Source: Oscillospiraceae bacterium
Lineage (GTDB): Bacteria > Bacillota > Clostridia > Saccharofermentanales > Saccharofermentanaceae
NCBI GenBank assembly: GCA_902782125.1
Contig: CACZMA010000002.1
Coordinates: 150,853-214,852 of the forward strand
DNA: 64,000 bases
Direction: 5' to 3'
Positions within the stretch are counted from its first letter, which is position 1. Each line of letters starts with the position of its first letter. Shown here in pieces: positions 37,227 through 44,986 of the stretch. The notes under the pieces were generated by a model. It was not told where the DNA came from, did no database searches, and saw nothing but the letters and a program-made list of their open reading frames with translations. The translations under genes and the position numbers were made by a program.

Positions 37227-37424
37227 ATGGCTAAGTGTGAAGTTTGCGAGAAGGATATGTTCTTCGGCCGCAAGATCAGAATCACGCGTTCACAGATCTC
37301 ACGTCGCGCGCTCACCCAGCAGAAGGCTAACGTACACAAGGTTAAGGTTGTTGTTGACGGCACCCCCAAGTCTATGAATGTTTGCACTCGTTGCCTTCGT
37401 TCGGGTAAAGTAACCAGAGCGTAA
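37227..37424 (+). CDS. rpmB: 50S ribosomal protein L28
   Basis: L28 is a 65-residue large-subunit protein. Two CxxC pairs (CEVCEKD near the start and CTRCLRSG near the end) mark the zinc-binding form. It is monocistronic: its own promoter lies upstream and a terminator follows at once. This isolated location away from rpmG is common in Firmicutes. Confidence 0.96.
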   Translation: MAKCEVCEKDMFFGRKIRITRSQISRRALTQQKANVHKVKVVVDGTPKSMNVCTRCLRSGKVTRA

Positions 37425-37447
37425 GATTTCTGAATAAACGGATAATT

Positions 37448-37477
37448 AAAAGGACTGTGGATTCCGCAGTCCTTTTT
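37448..37477 (+). terminator. intrinsic terminator after rpmB
   Basis: AAAGGACTGTGG pairs with CCGCAGTCCTTT (one G-U pair) around a three-base loop, followed by a T-run. Confidence 0.88.
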
Positions 37478-37487
37478 GTTTGGCAAA

Positions 37488-37523
37488 GATCAAGGGGCTT
37501 GCCGTAATGGCAGCCCCTTGATC
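37488..37523 (-). terminator. hairpin at the 3' end of the ChW/CAP gene
   Basis: A perfect 12-base stem (GATCAAGGGGCT with AGCCCCTTGATC) lies just beyond the stop of the minus-strand gene. On the minus strand the tail is ATCTTTGCC, only weakly U-rich, so termination may be inefficient. Together with the rpmB terminator it separates the convergent units. Confidence 0.65.
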
Positions 37524-37540
37524 ATAAGATCTCGATATCC

Positions 37541-39238
37541 TTATTTGTTCAGCTTATCATATGCAGCCTGTGCGGCATTATAAGCAGCTGCGGCATCTGC
37601 CATATAGGCATCCAATGCTGCCTTATAGTCTGCTGTTGTCATGCAGTAGGAATTGGAATAGTAGCTGAAGCTCTGCTCGGAGACTGAACCGTAGAGGAAC
37701 GTACCGCTTCCCGCAGCGTATGCAAATCCTGTTGAAGTGTAGCTGCCGTTAACGATATTCTTGTAGTGACCGTCGTTCGCGGTTCCCTTCTCCTTGAAAT
37801 ACCATCCTGTGAAAGGATCTGAATAGCCCCAGGCGAGGTTCTCGCCGGCATTAATGTACCCTGCCTTGAACATGACGTGTCCTACCGTTTTCGAAGATAT
37901 GGCAGCAGAAGCCGTGGATGCGGTCATAAGGGCAGGGTTGATCAGAAGCGGAGCCTTGCCTTCGCCTGCACGCAGAGCATTGCACTCTTCAATGAATGAG
38001 ATGGACTTATAGATGTTCTCCGTGCTTGCGAGCACCGTGTAGCAGTTGAGATCCGAAGCGCTTACGAGGCCGTCAGACTTGGCGCGCTCGATGTAATACT
38101 CGACCGTCTGTCCGCCTGCAGCGACGGAAGTCTCGTTCAGCCAGTTAAGTCCGGCCTTGTTGTATTCATCCTGAGCTGCCGCGAGTATGGCACCTGCATT
38201 GGCGATCATCTCGCTGTCGACGTAGGGGAGAACAGTGGCACCGGGAGCTTTGCCGCCCTTTGCCACGAGTTTGATCTGGATGGCCTCAAGGCGGTAACTC
38301 TTGCCTGCAGTTCCGCTCATCTCGCCGTTCTTTGCCCAGTCGAGCCAGCCGTAGTTCTGCGCATGTACGCAGTAATATACATCGTAATAGTTTGCCAGAT
38401 CGCCGGTGAGCTCGATCTGGATAGCCTCCAGTCTCTTGGCCTCACCCTGCGTACCGCTCATCTCGCCGTCAGAGCACCACCCCTGCCAGCCGTAATCCTG
38501 AACATGTGTGCGGTACCTGATGCCGCCGGAATACCGGCTTCCCTGAAGGTAGATCTCAATGCCTTCGAGCCTCTTGGACTGGCCCGTTGTTCCGGAAGTG
38601 GCACCATCAGTAAGGTAAGCAGCTTCCCAGCCGTAGTCCTGTCTGTGGACGCGGTAATTGACCGACATGTCAGCACCTGCGCTGCCGATGGGAACGATCT
38701 TGATCTTAACTTCCTCGAGCCTCTTGGATTCACCCGTGGTACCTGCAAGGGCACCGTCCCTTACGAATCCCTGGGCATCACCGTAGTCCTGGATATGGAC
38801 CTGATACTGGACCGAGTAATACTTTGCCAGATCTCCCGTGAGCACGATCTCGAGTCCTTCAAGGCGCTTTGACTGACCTGCGGTACCTGCAGACTGGCCC
38901 TGGGATACCCAGTCCATCCAGCCGATGTCCTGAACATGCACTCTGTATTCGAGGCCGCCCGTCAGAAGGTTGCCCGATGCATCGGTAAGGCTCTCGTTCG
39001 TGAAGTTGACCGTGATCCTCTCCACGCGCTTGCTCTGGCCTCTGGTGCCGAGCGTAAGTATACCCTCCGTCTGATCGAAAACGGCTTCCGTATCACCGTA
39101 ATCCTGCACATGTGCCGTACCCGACATGGTGTAACCGCATGCAGAAGCAGCACTCTTCATTGCCGGAATACCGGCAACAGAGATCGCAATCACGACGGAA
39201 AGCAAGACGGACAGACCTTTTCTTAAACAGGTGTTCAT
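37541..39238 (-). CDS. secreted ChW-repeat protein with a CAP/SCP domain
   Basis: A 565-residue exported protein. The signal peptide is residues 1-32 (KGLSVLLSVVIAISVAGI, then AASA). Six ChW (clostridial hydrophobic W) repeats follow at about 40-335, each with the frame HVQDYGW...G..SGT.GQSKRLE...I. The C-terminal half (about 345-545) is a CAP/SCP domain, with an INPALMTAS helix and the GHVMFKAGYINAGENLAWG and GHYKNIVNGSYTSTGFAYA motifs. ChW repeats are thought to bind cell surfaces or substrates. GGAGGGG precedes the ATG. Monocistronic. Confidence 0.92.
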   Translation of the reverse strand: MNTCLRKGLSVLLSVVIAISVAGIPAMKSAASACGYTMSGTAHVQDYGDTEAVFDQTEGILTLGTRGQSKRVERITVNFTNESLTDASGNLLTGGLEYRVHVQDIGWMDWVSQGQSAGTAGQSKRLEGLEIVLTGDLAKYYSVQYQVHIQDYGDAQGFVRDGALAGTTGESKRLEEVKIKIVPIGSAGADMSVNYRVHRQDYGWEAAYLTDGATSGTTGQSKRLEGIEIYLQGSRYSGGIRYRTHVQDYGWQGWCSDGEMSGTQGEAKRLEAIQIELTGDLANYYDVYYCVHAQNYGWLDWAKNGEMSGTAGKSYRLEAIQIKLVAKGGKAPGATVLPYVDSEMIANAGAILAAAQDEYNKAGLNWLNETSVAAGGQTVEYYIERAKSDGLVSASDLNCYTVLASTENIYKSISFIEECNALRAGEGKAPLLINPALMTASTASAAISSKTVGHVMFKAGYINAGENLAWGYSDPFTGWYFKEKGTANDGHYKNIVNGSYTSTGFAYAAGSGTFLYGSVSEQSFSYYSNSYCMTTADYKAALDAYMADAAAAYNAAQAAYDKLNK

Positions 39239-39283
39239 ACCGACCCCTCCATATATAAAACTGTAGTTAAGAACTGTAAACGA

Positions 39284-40570
39284 TCAAGAAGGCACTTCGA
39301 TTACAGATTTGCCGCCCATATACGGCCTGAGCGCTTCAGGGATCCTGACGGAACCGTCTTCGTTCAGGTTGTTCTCGAGGAAGGCGATGAGCATTCTCGG
39401 AGGAGCTACGCATGTGTTGTTCAGCGTGTGGGCAAGATATGTGCCCTCAGGTCCTCTGATCCTTATCTTAAGTCTCCTTGCCTGAGCATCACCCAGGTTC
39501 GAGCAGGAACCGACCTCGAAATACTTCTTCTGTCTCGGAGACCATGCCTCGACATCGCAGGATTTGACCTTGAGGTCAGCCAGATCGCCGGAGCAGCACT
39601 CGAGAGTCCTTACGGGAATATCGAGTGAACGGAAGTAATCAACGGTATTCTTCCAAAGCCTGTCGTACCACATCTTGGATTCTTCGGGCTTGCAGACGAC
39701 GATCATCTCCTGCTTCTCGAACTGGTGGATCCTGTATACGCCGCGCTCCTCGATGCCGTGAGCACCGACTTCCTTACGGAAGCAGGGAGAATATGAGGTG
39801 AGAGTCTGAGGCATCTCGCTCTCATCGGTTATCGTATCGATGAACTTTCCGATCATTGAGTGCTCGGATGTGCCGATCAGGTAGAGGTCTTCGCCTTCGA
39901 TCTTGTACATCATGTTCTCCATCTCGGCAAAGCTCATAACGCCGTCAACAACGGCGGATCTGATCATGTAAGGCGGGATATAGTAAGTGAATCCGCGGTC
40001 GATCATGAAGTCTCTTGCATAGGACAGGCATGCGGAATGAAGTCTCGCGATGTCGCCTCTCAGATAGTAGAAGCCGTTGCCTGATGTATTTCTTGCCTGG
40101 TCGAGCTCAATACCCTTAAGCTTCTCCATGATGTCGACATGATAGGGGATCTCGTAATCGGGAACTACTGGCTCGCCGAATCTCTCGATCTCAACATTCT
40201 CGGAATCGTCCTTGCCGATCGGTACCGAAGGATCGATGATGTTGGGGATGATGAGCATTATCTTGCGGATCTTCTCCTCGAGTTCAGTCTCCTTGACAGA
40301 GAGCGCCTCGAGCTCGGAAGCCATGTCTGTTACCTGCTTCTTGACCTCTTCAGCCTCTTCCCTCTTGTCCTGACCCATGAGGGCGCCGATCTGCTTGCTG
40401 ATCTTGTTACGCTGTGATCTTAAGTATTCCGCACGCGTCTTTGATTCGCGGAACTCCTTGTCCAATTCTATTACTTCATCGACCAAAGGCAGCTTGTCAT
40501 CCTGAAACTTGTTCTTGATGTTTTGCTTTACGATGTCGGGGTTTGTCCTTAGGAATTTAATGTCGAGCAT
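39284..40570 (-). CDS. serS: seryl-tRNA synthetase
   Basis: Charges tRNA-Ser with serine. Length is 428 residues. The N-terminal coiled-coil arm (about 28-105) that grips the long variable arm of tRNA-Ser is visible. Motif 2 is FRKEVGAHGIEERGVYRIHQFEKQEM-like (arginine in FRKE) and motif 3 is AQARRLKIR. AAGGAGA precedes the ATG. The 70-base upstream gap is too short for a T-box leader and none is seen. A tRNA-Ser gene lies elsewhere in this window. Confidence 0.97.
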   Translation of the reverse strand: MLDIKFLRTNPDIVKQNIKNKFQDDKLPLVDEVIELDKEFRESKTRAEYLRSQRNKISKQIGALMGQDKREEAEEVKKQVTDMASELEALSVKETELEEKIRKIMLIIPNIIDPSVPIGKDDSENVEIERFGEPVVPDYEIPYHVDIMEKLKGIELDQARNTSGNGFYYLRGDIARLHSACLSYARDFMIDRGFTYYIPPYMIRSAVVDGVMSFAEMENMMYKIEGEDLYLIGTSEHSMIGKFIDTITDESEMPQTLTSYSPCFRKEVGAHGIEERGVYRIHQFEKQEMIVVCKPEESKMWYDRLWKNTVDYFRSLDIPVRTLECCSGDLADLKVKSCDVEAWSPRQKKYFEVGSCSNLGDAQARRLKIRIRGPEGTYLAHTLNNTCVAPPRMLIAFLENNLNEDGSVRIPEALRPYMGGKSVIEVPS

Positions 40571-40640
40571 GTTCCTTCTCCTTAAATATGATCAAAGTAT
40601 ATTTTATTGCTTGAAGCACCTTAAATCAAATGAGATCTGA

Positions 40641-41987
40641 CTAGGTCTCAGGCACGGCCATATTGCCGTCGTAGGGGCCTTCAGGGTATTTTACCTTAGG
40701 GTCCCAGAGTATGTATTCCTGTATTCCGAGGTCATGCAGGGCCTTGATCTGGGCGTTGATCTCGTCGTATCCGTATTCGATGTAATTGCCCTCGCCTATG
40801 TAAGAGGCGGTAAACGCCTGCAGGTACGGCCTGACGGTCGAGAATCCCTCCTGACTGAATATCTCCTGGCTCTCCTGAAGAACGCTGTAGACGATGAGGT
40901 ACGGCTCCTTGTCCGGGTACTCAAAGGTGAATCCGTTGAGCATCGTACCCAGCGCATAGTGAGACGGATAGACCATCGGACAGCACGAATCGATACCGGT
41001 CATTCCGAGCGTGGCAAAATCCTGCCCGATTATCTCGGCATCCATCGGACTAGTAAGCACGATACCGAAAATATCCGCCGACAGCGGGACTCCCAGCTTA
41101 TCCTGGATGCGGATCCTCGCTTCCTGCAGGAACCTGTTGATCGCATCGGCCTTGGACGGGGTGGAGCCTTCGGGACCGTAATAAGGGTCGACACCTTCGC
41201 TCGTACTTCCCGCAGGGAAACGCACATAGTCGAACTGTATCTCGTCAACACCGTAACCGCATGCTTCTTCCGCAAGGCTTATCAGATATTCCCAGTTGTC
41301 TTTGTTGTAGGGACTTAAGAACGGACGCTTGCCCTCTGTCTTGAAGTGCAGGGGGTTGCCGTCGATATCGCAGATGGCGCGCTCCGGGAATTTCTCCGCA
41401 GCCGTGCAGTCATTGAAGCACACGATCCTTCCGATGACATAGATGCCGTTCTCATGGCATTTCTCAACTACAGCAGCGAGGTCATAAGCATCCCATACAT
41501 AGCCTATCTCATTGGCCGTCTCGTTCTCACACATGAAAGGGCAACCCCATTCGTTCTTGAGATCGATGACTATGGCGTTGAGTTCGGAATTATTGCATCT
41601 CTCTATGGCCAGGTCGAGCGAAGAACCGGATCCGACATACAGACCGCGTATCTCATTGTGAGTGATGTCCTTGACTTCGCTGAGCGGCAGTTCCTCAAGC
41701 TCGCCCCAGTACTGGTCAGCCAGTTCGTTGTCGGGGAGGAGCTCGGAATTCATTATGACTTCCGTGGAAGTAGTGGCATCCGTGGATACGATTGGCACAA
41801 AGGTTGTTTCCTCGGTAAAGGTATTGGCACTGACCGTCTTAACGAATCTGACAAGGGATATGACAAGTATCGTTACTGCCAGTACGGCGGCAATGGAAGT
41901 GGCTGAGATGAATACACGCTGAAGCGTCAGGATCTTACCGACGTCAGACGGCGAATTCATTTTGCGATTACCAGGGTTTGTATGCAT
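40641..41987 (-). CDS. putative membrane-anchored glycoside hydrolase (PF13200-type TIM barrel)
   Basis: A putative glycosidase of the DUF4015 family, 448 residues from the ATG at 41987. One membrane helix lies at about residues 22-48 (SATSIAAVLAVTILVISLV). The barrel has IRGLYVGSGSSLDLAI, DLKNEWG, VIGRIVCFND and the signature DEIQFDYVRFP, where the acidic residues are the presumed catalytic ones. Substrate is unknown. The TTG at 42002 lies inside the -10 box and can be excluded. The ATG at 41987 is close to the predicted transcription start; the next ATG is at 41960. Confidence 0.85.
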   Translation of the reverse strand: MHTNPGNRKMNSPSDVGKILTLQRVFISATSIAAVLAVTILVISLVRFVKTVSANTFTEETTFVPIVSTDATTSTEVIMNSELLPDNELADQYWGELEELPLSEVKDITHNEIRGLYVGSGSSLDLAIERCNNSELNAIVIDLKNEWGCPFMCENETANEIGYVWDAYDLAAVVEKCHENGIYVIGRIVCFNDCTAAEKFPERAICDIDGNPLHFKTEGKRPFLSPYNKDNWEYLISLAEEACGYGVDEIQFDYVRFPAGSTSEGVDPYYGPEGSTPSKADAINRFLQEARIRIQDKLGVPLSADIFGIVLTSPMDAEIIGQDFATLGMTGIDSCCPMVYPSHYALGTMLNGFTFEYPDKEPYLIVYSVLQESQEIFSQEGFSTVRPYLQAFTASYIGEGNYIEYGYDEINAQIKALHDLGIQEYILWDPKVKYPEGPYDGNMAVPET

Positions 41988-41993
41988 AAGGCA

Positions 41994-42022
41994 ATTATAC
42001 AAGCCATTAAAAGAAAGAACAA
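41994..42022 (-). promoter_or_regulatory. promoter of the putative glycoside hydrolase gene
   Basis: On the minus strand TTGTTC (42022-42017), a 17-base spacer and TATAAT (41999-41994). The predicted start of transcription falls at or next to the ATG at 41987. Confidence 0.7.
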
Positions 42023-42101
42023 ACCTAATATGAAACCTCTCCGGATTTATGTTAGAATTCAGTTATGGATTTATATTTTCCTTATATTCCGGAGAGTAGA
42101 G

Positions 42102-42521
42102 ATGATAGTCAGAAATTGCGCAGGCGGGATCGTATTTTTTGAAGATAAGGTGCTCCTTATCTGCAACGACAAGCAGGAGTGGAGCTTCCCCAAGGGCGTT
42201 CTGAAGGCGGGAGATAAGACCAAGCTCTCGGATCTTGCCTGCAAGAGGGTCAAGATCGAGGCCGGCGTGGACAGCAAGGTGCTGGCACCCTGCGGTAAGA
42301 CGAATTATGAATTCTACTCCATATCGAGAAGGAAGCCCGTTCATAACAATGTCTCCTGGTTCGTAATGGCTTCCGAGACTGACGCGCCTGTCCCCGGAAA
42401 AGATGAGGGCATAGAAGATGCTGCTTTTATAAGAGTCGAGGATGCCCTTGAGAAGATCACTTACAGTCAGGACAGGTCCCTTCTCATGATGGCCTATCAG
42501 AAATACAGGGAGATCACCTGA
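42102..42521 (+). CDS. Nudix-like protein with a degenerate Nudix box
   Basis: A 139-residue protein with the outline of a Nudix hydrolase: GGIVFFEDKVLLICN, then WSFPKGVLKAGDK. The rest of the Nudix box is broken: the REVxEExG helix reads CKRVKIEAGV, so the metal-binding glutamates are mostly absent and one residue appears to be missing. It may be a binding or regulatory protein, or have altered chemistry. The ATG at 42102 has GGAGAG upstream; an earlier in-frame start at 41982 runs through the divergent promoter. The YigZ-like gene follows directly. Confidence 0.7.
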   Translation: MIVRNCAGGIVFFEDKVLLICNDKQEWSFPKGVLKAGDKTKLSDLACKRVKIEAGVDSKVLAPCGKTNYEFYSISRRKPVHNNVSWFVMASETDAPVPGKDEGIEDAAFIRVEDALEKITYSQDRSLLMMAYQKYREIT

Positions 42522-42522
42522 T

Positions 42523-43167
42523 TTGTCAGAGTTTATTACCCTCGGAACTGAGGGCAGATCCCATATCGAGATCAAACAATCCAAGTTCATCGGACATTGC
42601 AGAAGGATAGAGTCTGCCGAGGATGCCGCGGCCTTCATAAGGGAAGAGCGCGAGCTGTATCCTGATGCCAGACACTGCTGTTATGCCTGGGTCACCGGCA
42701 AGGAGCCGAGACTTCAGAAGACAAGTGACGACGGAGAACCTTCCGGAACCGCGGGGATGCCGCTCTTATCTCTTCTGGATAAGAACGGGTTATCTTTTAC
42801 TGCCGTCTGCGTAACGAGGTATTTCGGCGGAATTCTGCTCGGCAAGGGAGGCCTTGTCAGGGCTTATACCGAAGCAGGTCTTGAAGCTCTTAAGAACGGC
42901 CGCCCCACCGCAATAGAGATCGGCAGAAGATACAGCGCCGTTATGAGCTACGGTGATTACGACGGCTTCGTCAGGAAGGCGGAGTCGAGCGGATGGATAG
43001 TGGAAGATGCGCTTTTCGAGGGGGACGTGAAGGCGAATGTGCTGGTGCCGCCCGGTAAGGAGGAAGACCTGTCGGTTTACTGCCTCAGCATATCCAGAGG
43101 CAAGGCGGCGCCGGAGTTCCTGGGCGAAGCGGAGATGCCCGGCAAAGAAGTCAGTCTGTTTGACTGA
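42523..43167 (+). CDS. YigZ/IMPACT family protein
   Basis: A 214-residue protein of the YigZ/IMPACT (UPF0029) family. The N-terminal domain carries the signature SKFIGHCRRIESAEDA, then HCCYAW, DDGEPSGTAGMPLL and RYFGGILLGKGGLVRAYTEA. The C-terminal ferredoxin-like fold is also present. The family is linked to translation and proteolysis control but its bacterial function is unsettled. TTG start at 42523, one base after the previous stop, with GGGAG upstream. Confidence 0.9.
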   Translation: MSEFITLGTEGRSHIEIKQSKFIGHCRRIESAEDAAAFIREERELYPDARHCCYAWVTGKEPRLQKTSDDGEPSGTAGMPLLSLLDKNGLSFTAVCVTRYFGGILLGKGGLVRAYTEAGLEALKNGRPTAIEIGRRYSAVMSYGDYDGFVRKAESSGWIVEDALFEGDVKANVLVPPGKEEDLSVYCLSISRGKAAPEFLGEAEMPGKEVSLFD

Positions 43168-43260
43168 GTTTTGACACAAATTTGACTTTTAAAAATTAGG
43201 GGATAGATTATATTTCATGTAAAGAGGCGACGATCAGCGCTTCTCAAGAGGTGAGTTTTA

Positions 43261-44586
43261 ATGTCAGAGAATGATGTCAGCAACAATGATAATGTGATCA
43301 CGGAAGATACCGGCGTTAAGACACCGGCAAGTCCCAAGCGCATGCGCAGGAAGAAGGAAGGCGGAACAGGCCCCTGGTTCAAGGTGGTCGTTGTGCTCCT
43401 TGTACTCAGCATTATCTATTCCGGGATACAGACGGTCTATATCTACAAGCTCAATACGGGTCTGGCAGGACTTACGTCATACCTTGACCGCGGAGAAGAC
43501 GAGATCTCCGGAGACAAGGGAGATAAGGAAGGCGAGACGGGTAAGACGGACAAGGAAGAACTTCCCGAACCCTGGTTCTCGTTGGAAGATGCGGCAAAGA
43601 TCTCGGATCCGAACAAGCAGACACTTACTACGGTAGAGATCTTCGAACTGGTAAGCCCTGCTACACTCTCGGTCCATCTTATGGGCAGGATCACCGGAAG
43701 CAGTGACACCGAGATCGGTGCGGGAACGGGCTTCATAATCACCGAAGACGGATATATCGTTACCAATCAGCATGTCATCGAGCTGGCTCAGACCGATCCG
43801 GATCTGTACTATGTTACTGTATCCCTTCCCGGCGTGGATGAGGATGTTGAAGCAAAGATAGTAGGTACGGACGTGCAGACAGATATCGCAGTGCTTAAGG
43901 TCGAATACGACGGCAAGCTGCCCTGCGTTACACTCGGAGATTCCGATACTCTTCAGACGGGCGAGCTCGTCATAGCGATCGGCAATGCTCTCGGCACGCT
44001 TGATGATACCGTTACGGTGGGAGTCGTATCGGCCCTCGACCGTGAGATCAAGAAGGACGGTTATACCATTGATGTAATCCAGACCGATGCTGCCATCAAC
44101 AACGGCAACAGCGGCGGTCCGTTGATCAATTCTTTCGGTGAGGTCATCGGCATAACGAATGCTAAGATGGTCACGAGTTCATCAGAAGGTCTGGGATTTG
44201 CCATCCCGATAGATACCGTTAAGGAGATAATCGAGGACATCATCAACTACGGCAAGGTCATCAACCGCCCGTACCTCGGAGTATCGGTAATGAAGGTTGA
44301 AGAGGGTGCTTATTACGGAGTTACCCCCGGAGTCTATGCAGCCAAGATGGTAATCGGAGGCCCTGCGGATCAGGCCGGTATCGAGATCGGCGACCTTATC
44401 CTGACCATGGACGGTGTTGCAATAACCAAGTCTGATGATATTATTGATGTGCGCGACTCTCACGAAGTCGGCGATGAAGTGGAAGTGGTCGTTATCCGTG
44501 AAGGTAAAGAGATCACGCTGAATCTTGTCATAGGCGACAGCGGCGACTACGAAGGTGCCGAATATGTCGGTGAAGACGGAGAATAA
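43261..44586 (+). CDS. HtrA/DegP-type membrane serine protease with PDZ domain
   Basis: Envelope quality-control protease of 441 residues. A cytoplasmic basic segment and a membrane helix (about 40-60) are followed by an acidic linker, then the trypsin-like domain with H171 (TNQHVIE), D208 (QTDIAVL) and S284 (NNGNSGGPL), and one PDZ domain (about 335-425, GVYAAKMVIGGPADQAGI). The domain order is that of HtrA/HtrB/YyxA of Firmicutes. AAGAGGTGAG is the ribosome-binding site. A small membrane peptide gene follows at 12 bases. It converges on a PrsA/SurA-like foldase gene. Confidence 0.95.
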   Translation: MSENDVSNNDNVITEDTGVKTPASPKRMRRKKEGGTGPWFKVVVVLLVLSIIYSGIQTVYIYKLNTGLAGLTSYLDRGEDEISGDKGDKEGETGKTDKEELPEPWFSLEDAAKISDPNKQTLTTVEIFELVSPATLSVHLMGRITGSSDTEIGAGTGFIITEDGYIVTNQHVIELAQTDPDLYYVTVSLPGVDEDVEAKIVGTDVQTDIAVLKVEYDGKLPCVTLGDSDTLQTGELVIAIGNALGTLDDTVTVGVVSALDREIKKDGYTIDVIQTDAAINNGNSGGPLINSFGEVIGITNAKMVTSSSEGLGFAIPIDTVKEIIEDIINYGKVINRPYLGVSVMKVEEGAYYGVTPGVYAAKMVIGGPADQAGIEIGDLILTMDGVAITKSDDIIDVRDSHEVGDEVEVVVIREGKEITLNLVIGDSGDYEGAEYVGEDGE

Positions 44587-44598
44587 CTGTAGGTTGAT

Positions 44599-44724
44599 AT
44601 GAGTGCAAGAAACAGAGATTTTGTTAAGAAGCTGATCGCATGGACTATTATCGTTACCATGCTCCTGTCGACTGTCGTATTCCTTATCATCGTGATAATG
44701 CAGCAGTCGCAGATGGGGATGTAA
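44599..44724 (+). CDS. 41-residue single-span membrane peptide
   Basis: A small open reading frame of 41 residues, MSARNRDFVKKL followed by a hydrophobic span (about 14-33) and ending QQSQMGM. It has a positively charged cytoplasmic-looking N-terminus and one membrane helix. It begins 12 bases after the HtrA stop in the same direction and precedes the terminator, so it would be co-transcribed. The ribosome-binding site (GTAGG) is weak. It may be a modulator of HtrA; I know of no family with certainty. Too short for usual cutoffs. Confidence 0.6.
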   Translation: MSARNRDFVKKLIAWTIIVTMLLSTVVFLIIVIMQQSQMGM

Positions 44725-44756
44725 AAGCTCGAGCTGTTATGCTCGCTTAGGTCCTC

Positions 44757-44917
44757 GCCGCTACGCGGCTGCGGAAAACGCTCGCATAGCAGCTCTCGCT
44801 TGGAAGTAGCGGAAATCGCTCACACAAATGCTCTCGCTTGGAGGCTGCGGAAATCGCTCGCATAGCAGCTCTCGCTTGGAAGCAGCGGAAATCGCTCACA
44901 CAAATGCTCTCGCTTGA
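44757..44917. repeat. 38-bp tandem repeat array downstream of the HtrA operon
   Basis: Three complete 38-base units start at 44779, 44817 and 44855, with a partial fourth from 44893 to about 44917. A degenerate relative lies just upstream. Units alternate between two versions that differ in the first half (CGCTCGCATAGCAGC and CGCTCACACAAATGC), so the higher-order period is 76 bases. All share TCTCGCTTGGA...GCGGAAAT. A GCCGC-TAC-GCGGC hairpin sits at 44758-44770. It is non-coding on both strands as far as I can tell. Confidence 0.85.
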
Positions 44918-44933
44918 CGATAGTAATAAAAGT

Positions 44934-44963
44934 AACGGCCACTCGTATGAGCGGCCGTTTTTG
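44934..44963. terminator. bidirectional terminator between HtrA and foldase units
   Basis: AACGGCC at 44934-44940 pairs with GGCCGTT at 44953-44959, with an inner CTC/GAG pairing and one mismatch. A T-run follows on the plus strand and an A-rich stretch precedes it, so it may serve both convergent units. Confidence 0.8.
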
Positions 44964-44986
44964 TATGTCTTTATTCTGACTGCCTG

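Noticed and set aside
39252..39280. Minus-strand promoter TTTACA-17-TATATA before the ChW/CAP gene
   Set aside because: The predicted transcription start would fall inside the ribosome-binding site, so the match is probably fortuitous.
40571..40640. T-box or other leader before serS
   Set aside because: The gap is 70 bases, too short for a T-box, and shows no antiterminator or specifier stem.
44757..44917. 38-bp repeats as a CRISPR array
   Set aside because: The units are contiguous without unique spacers, and no cas genes are nearby.
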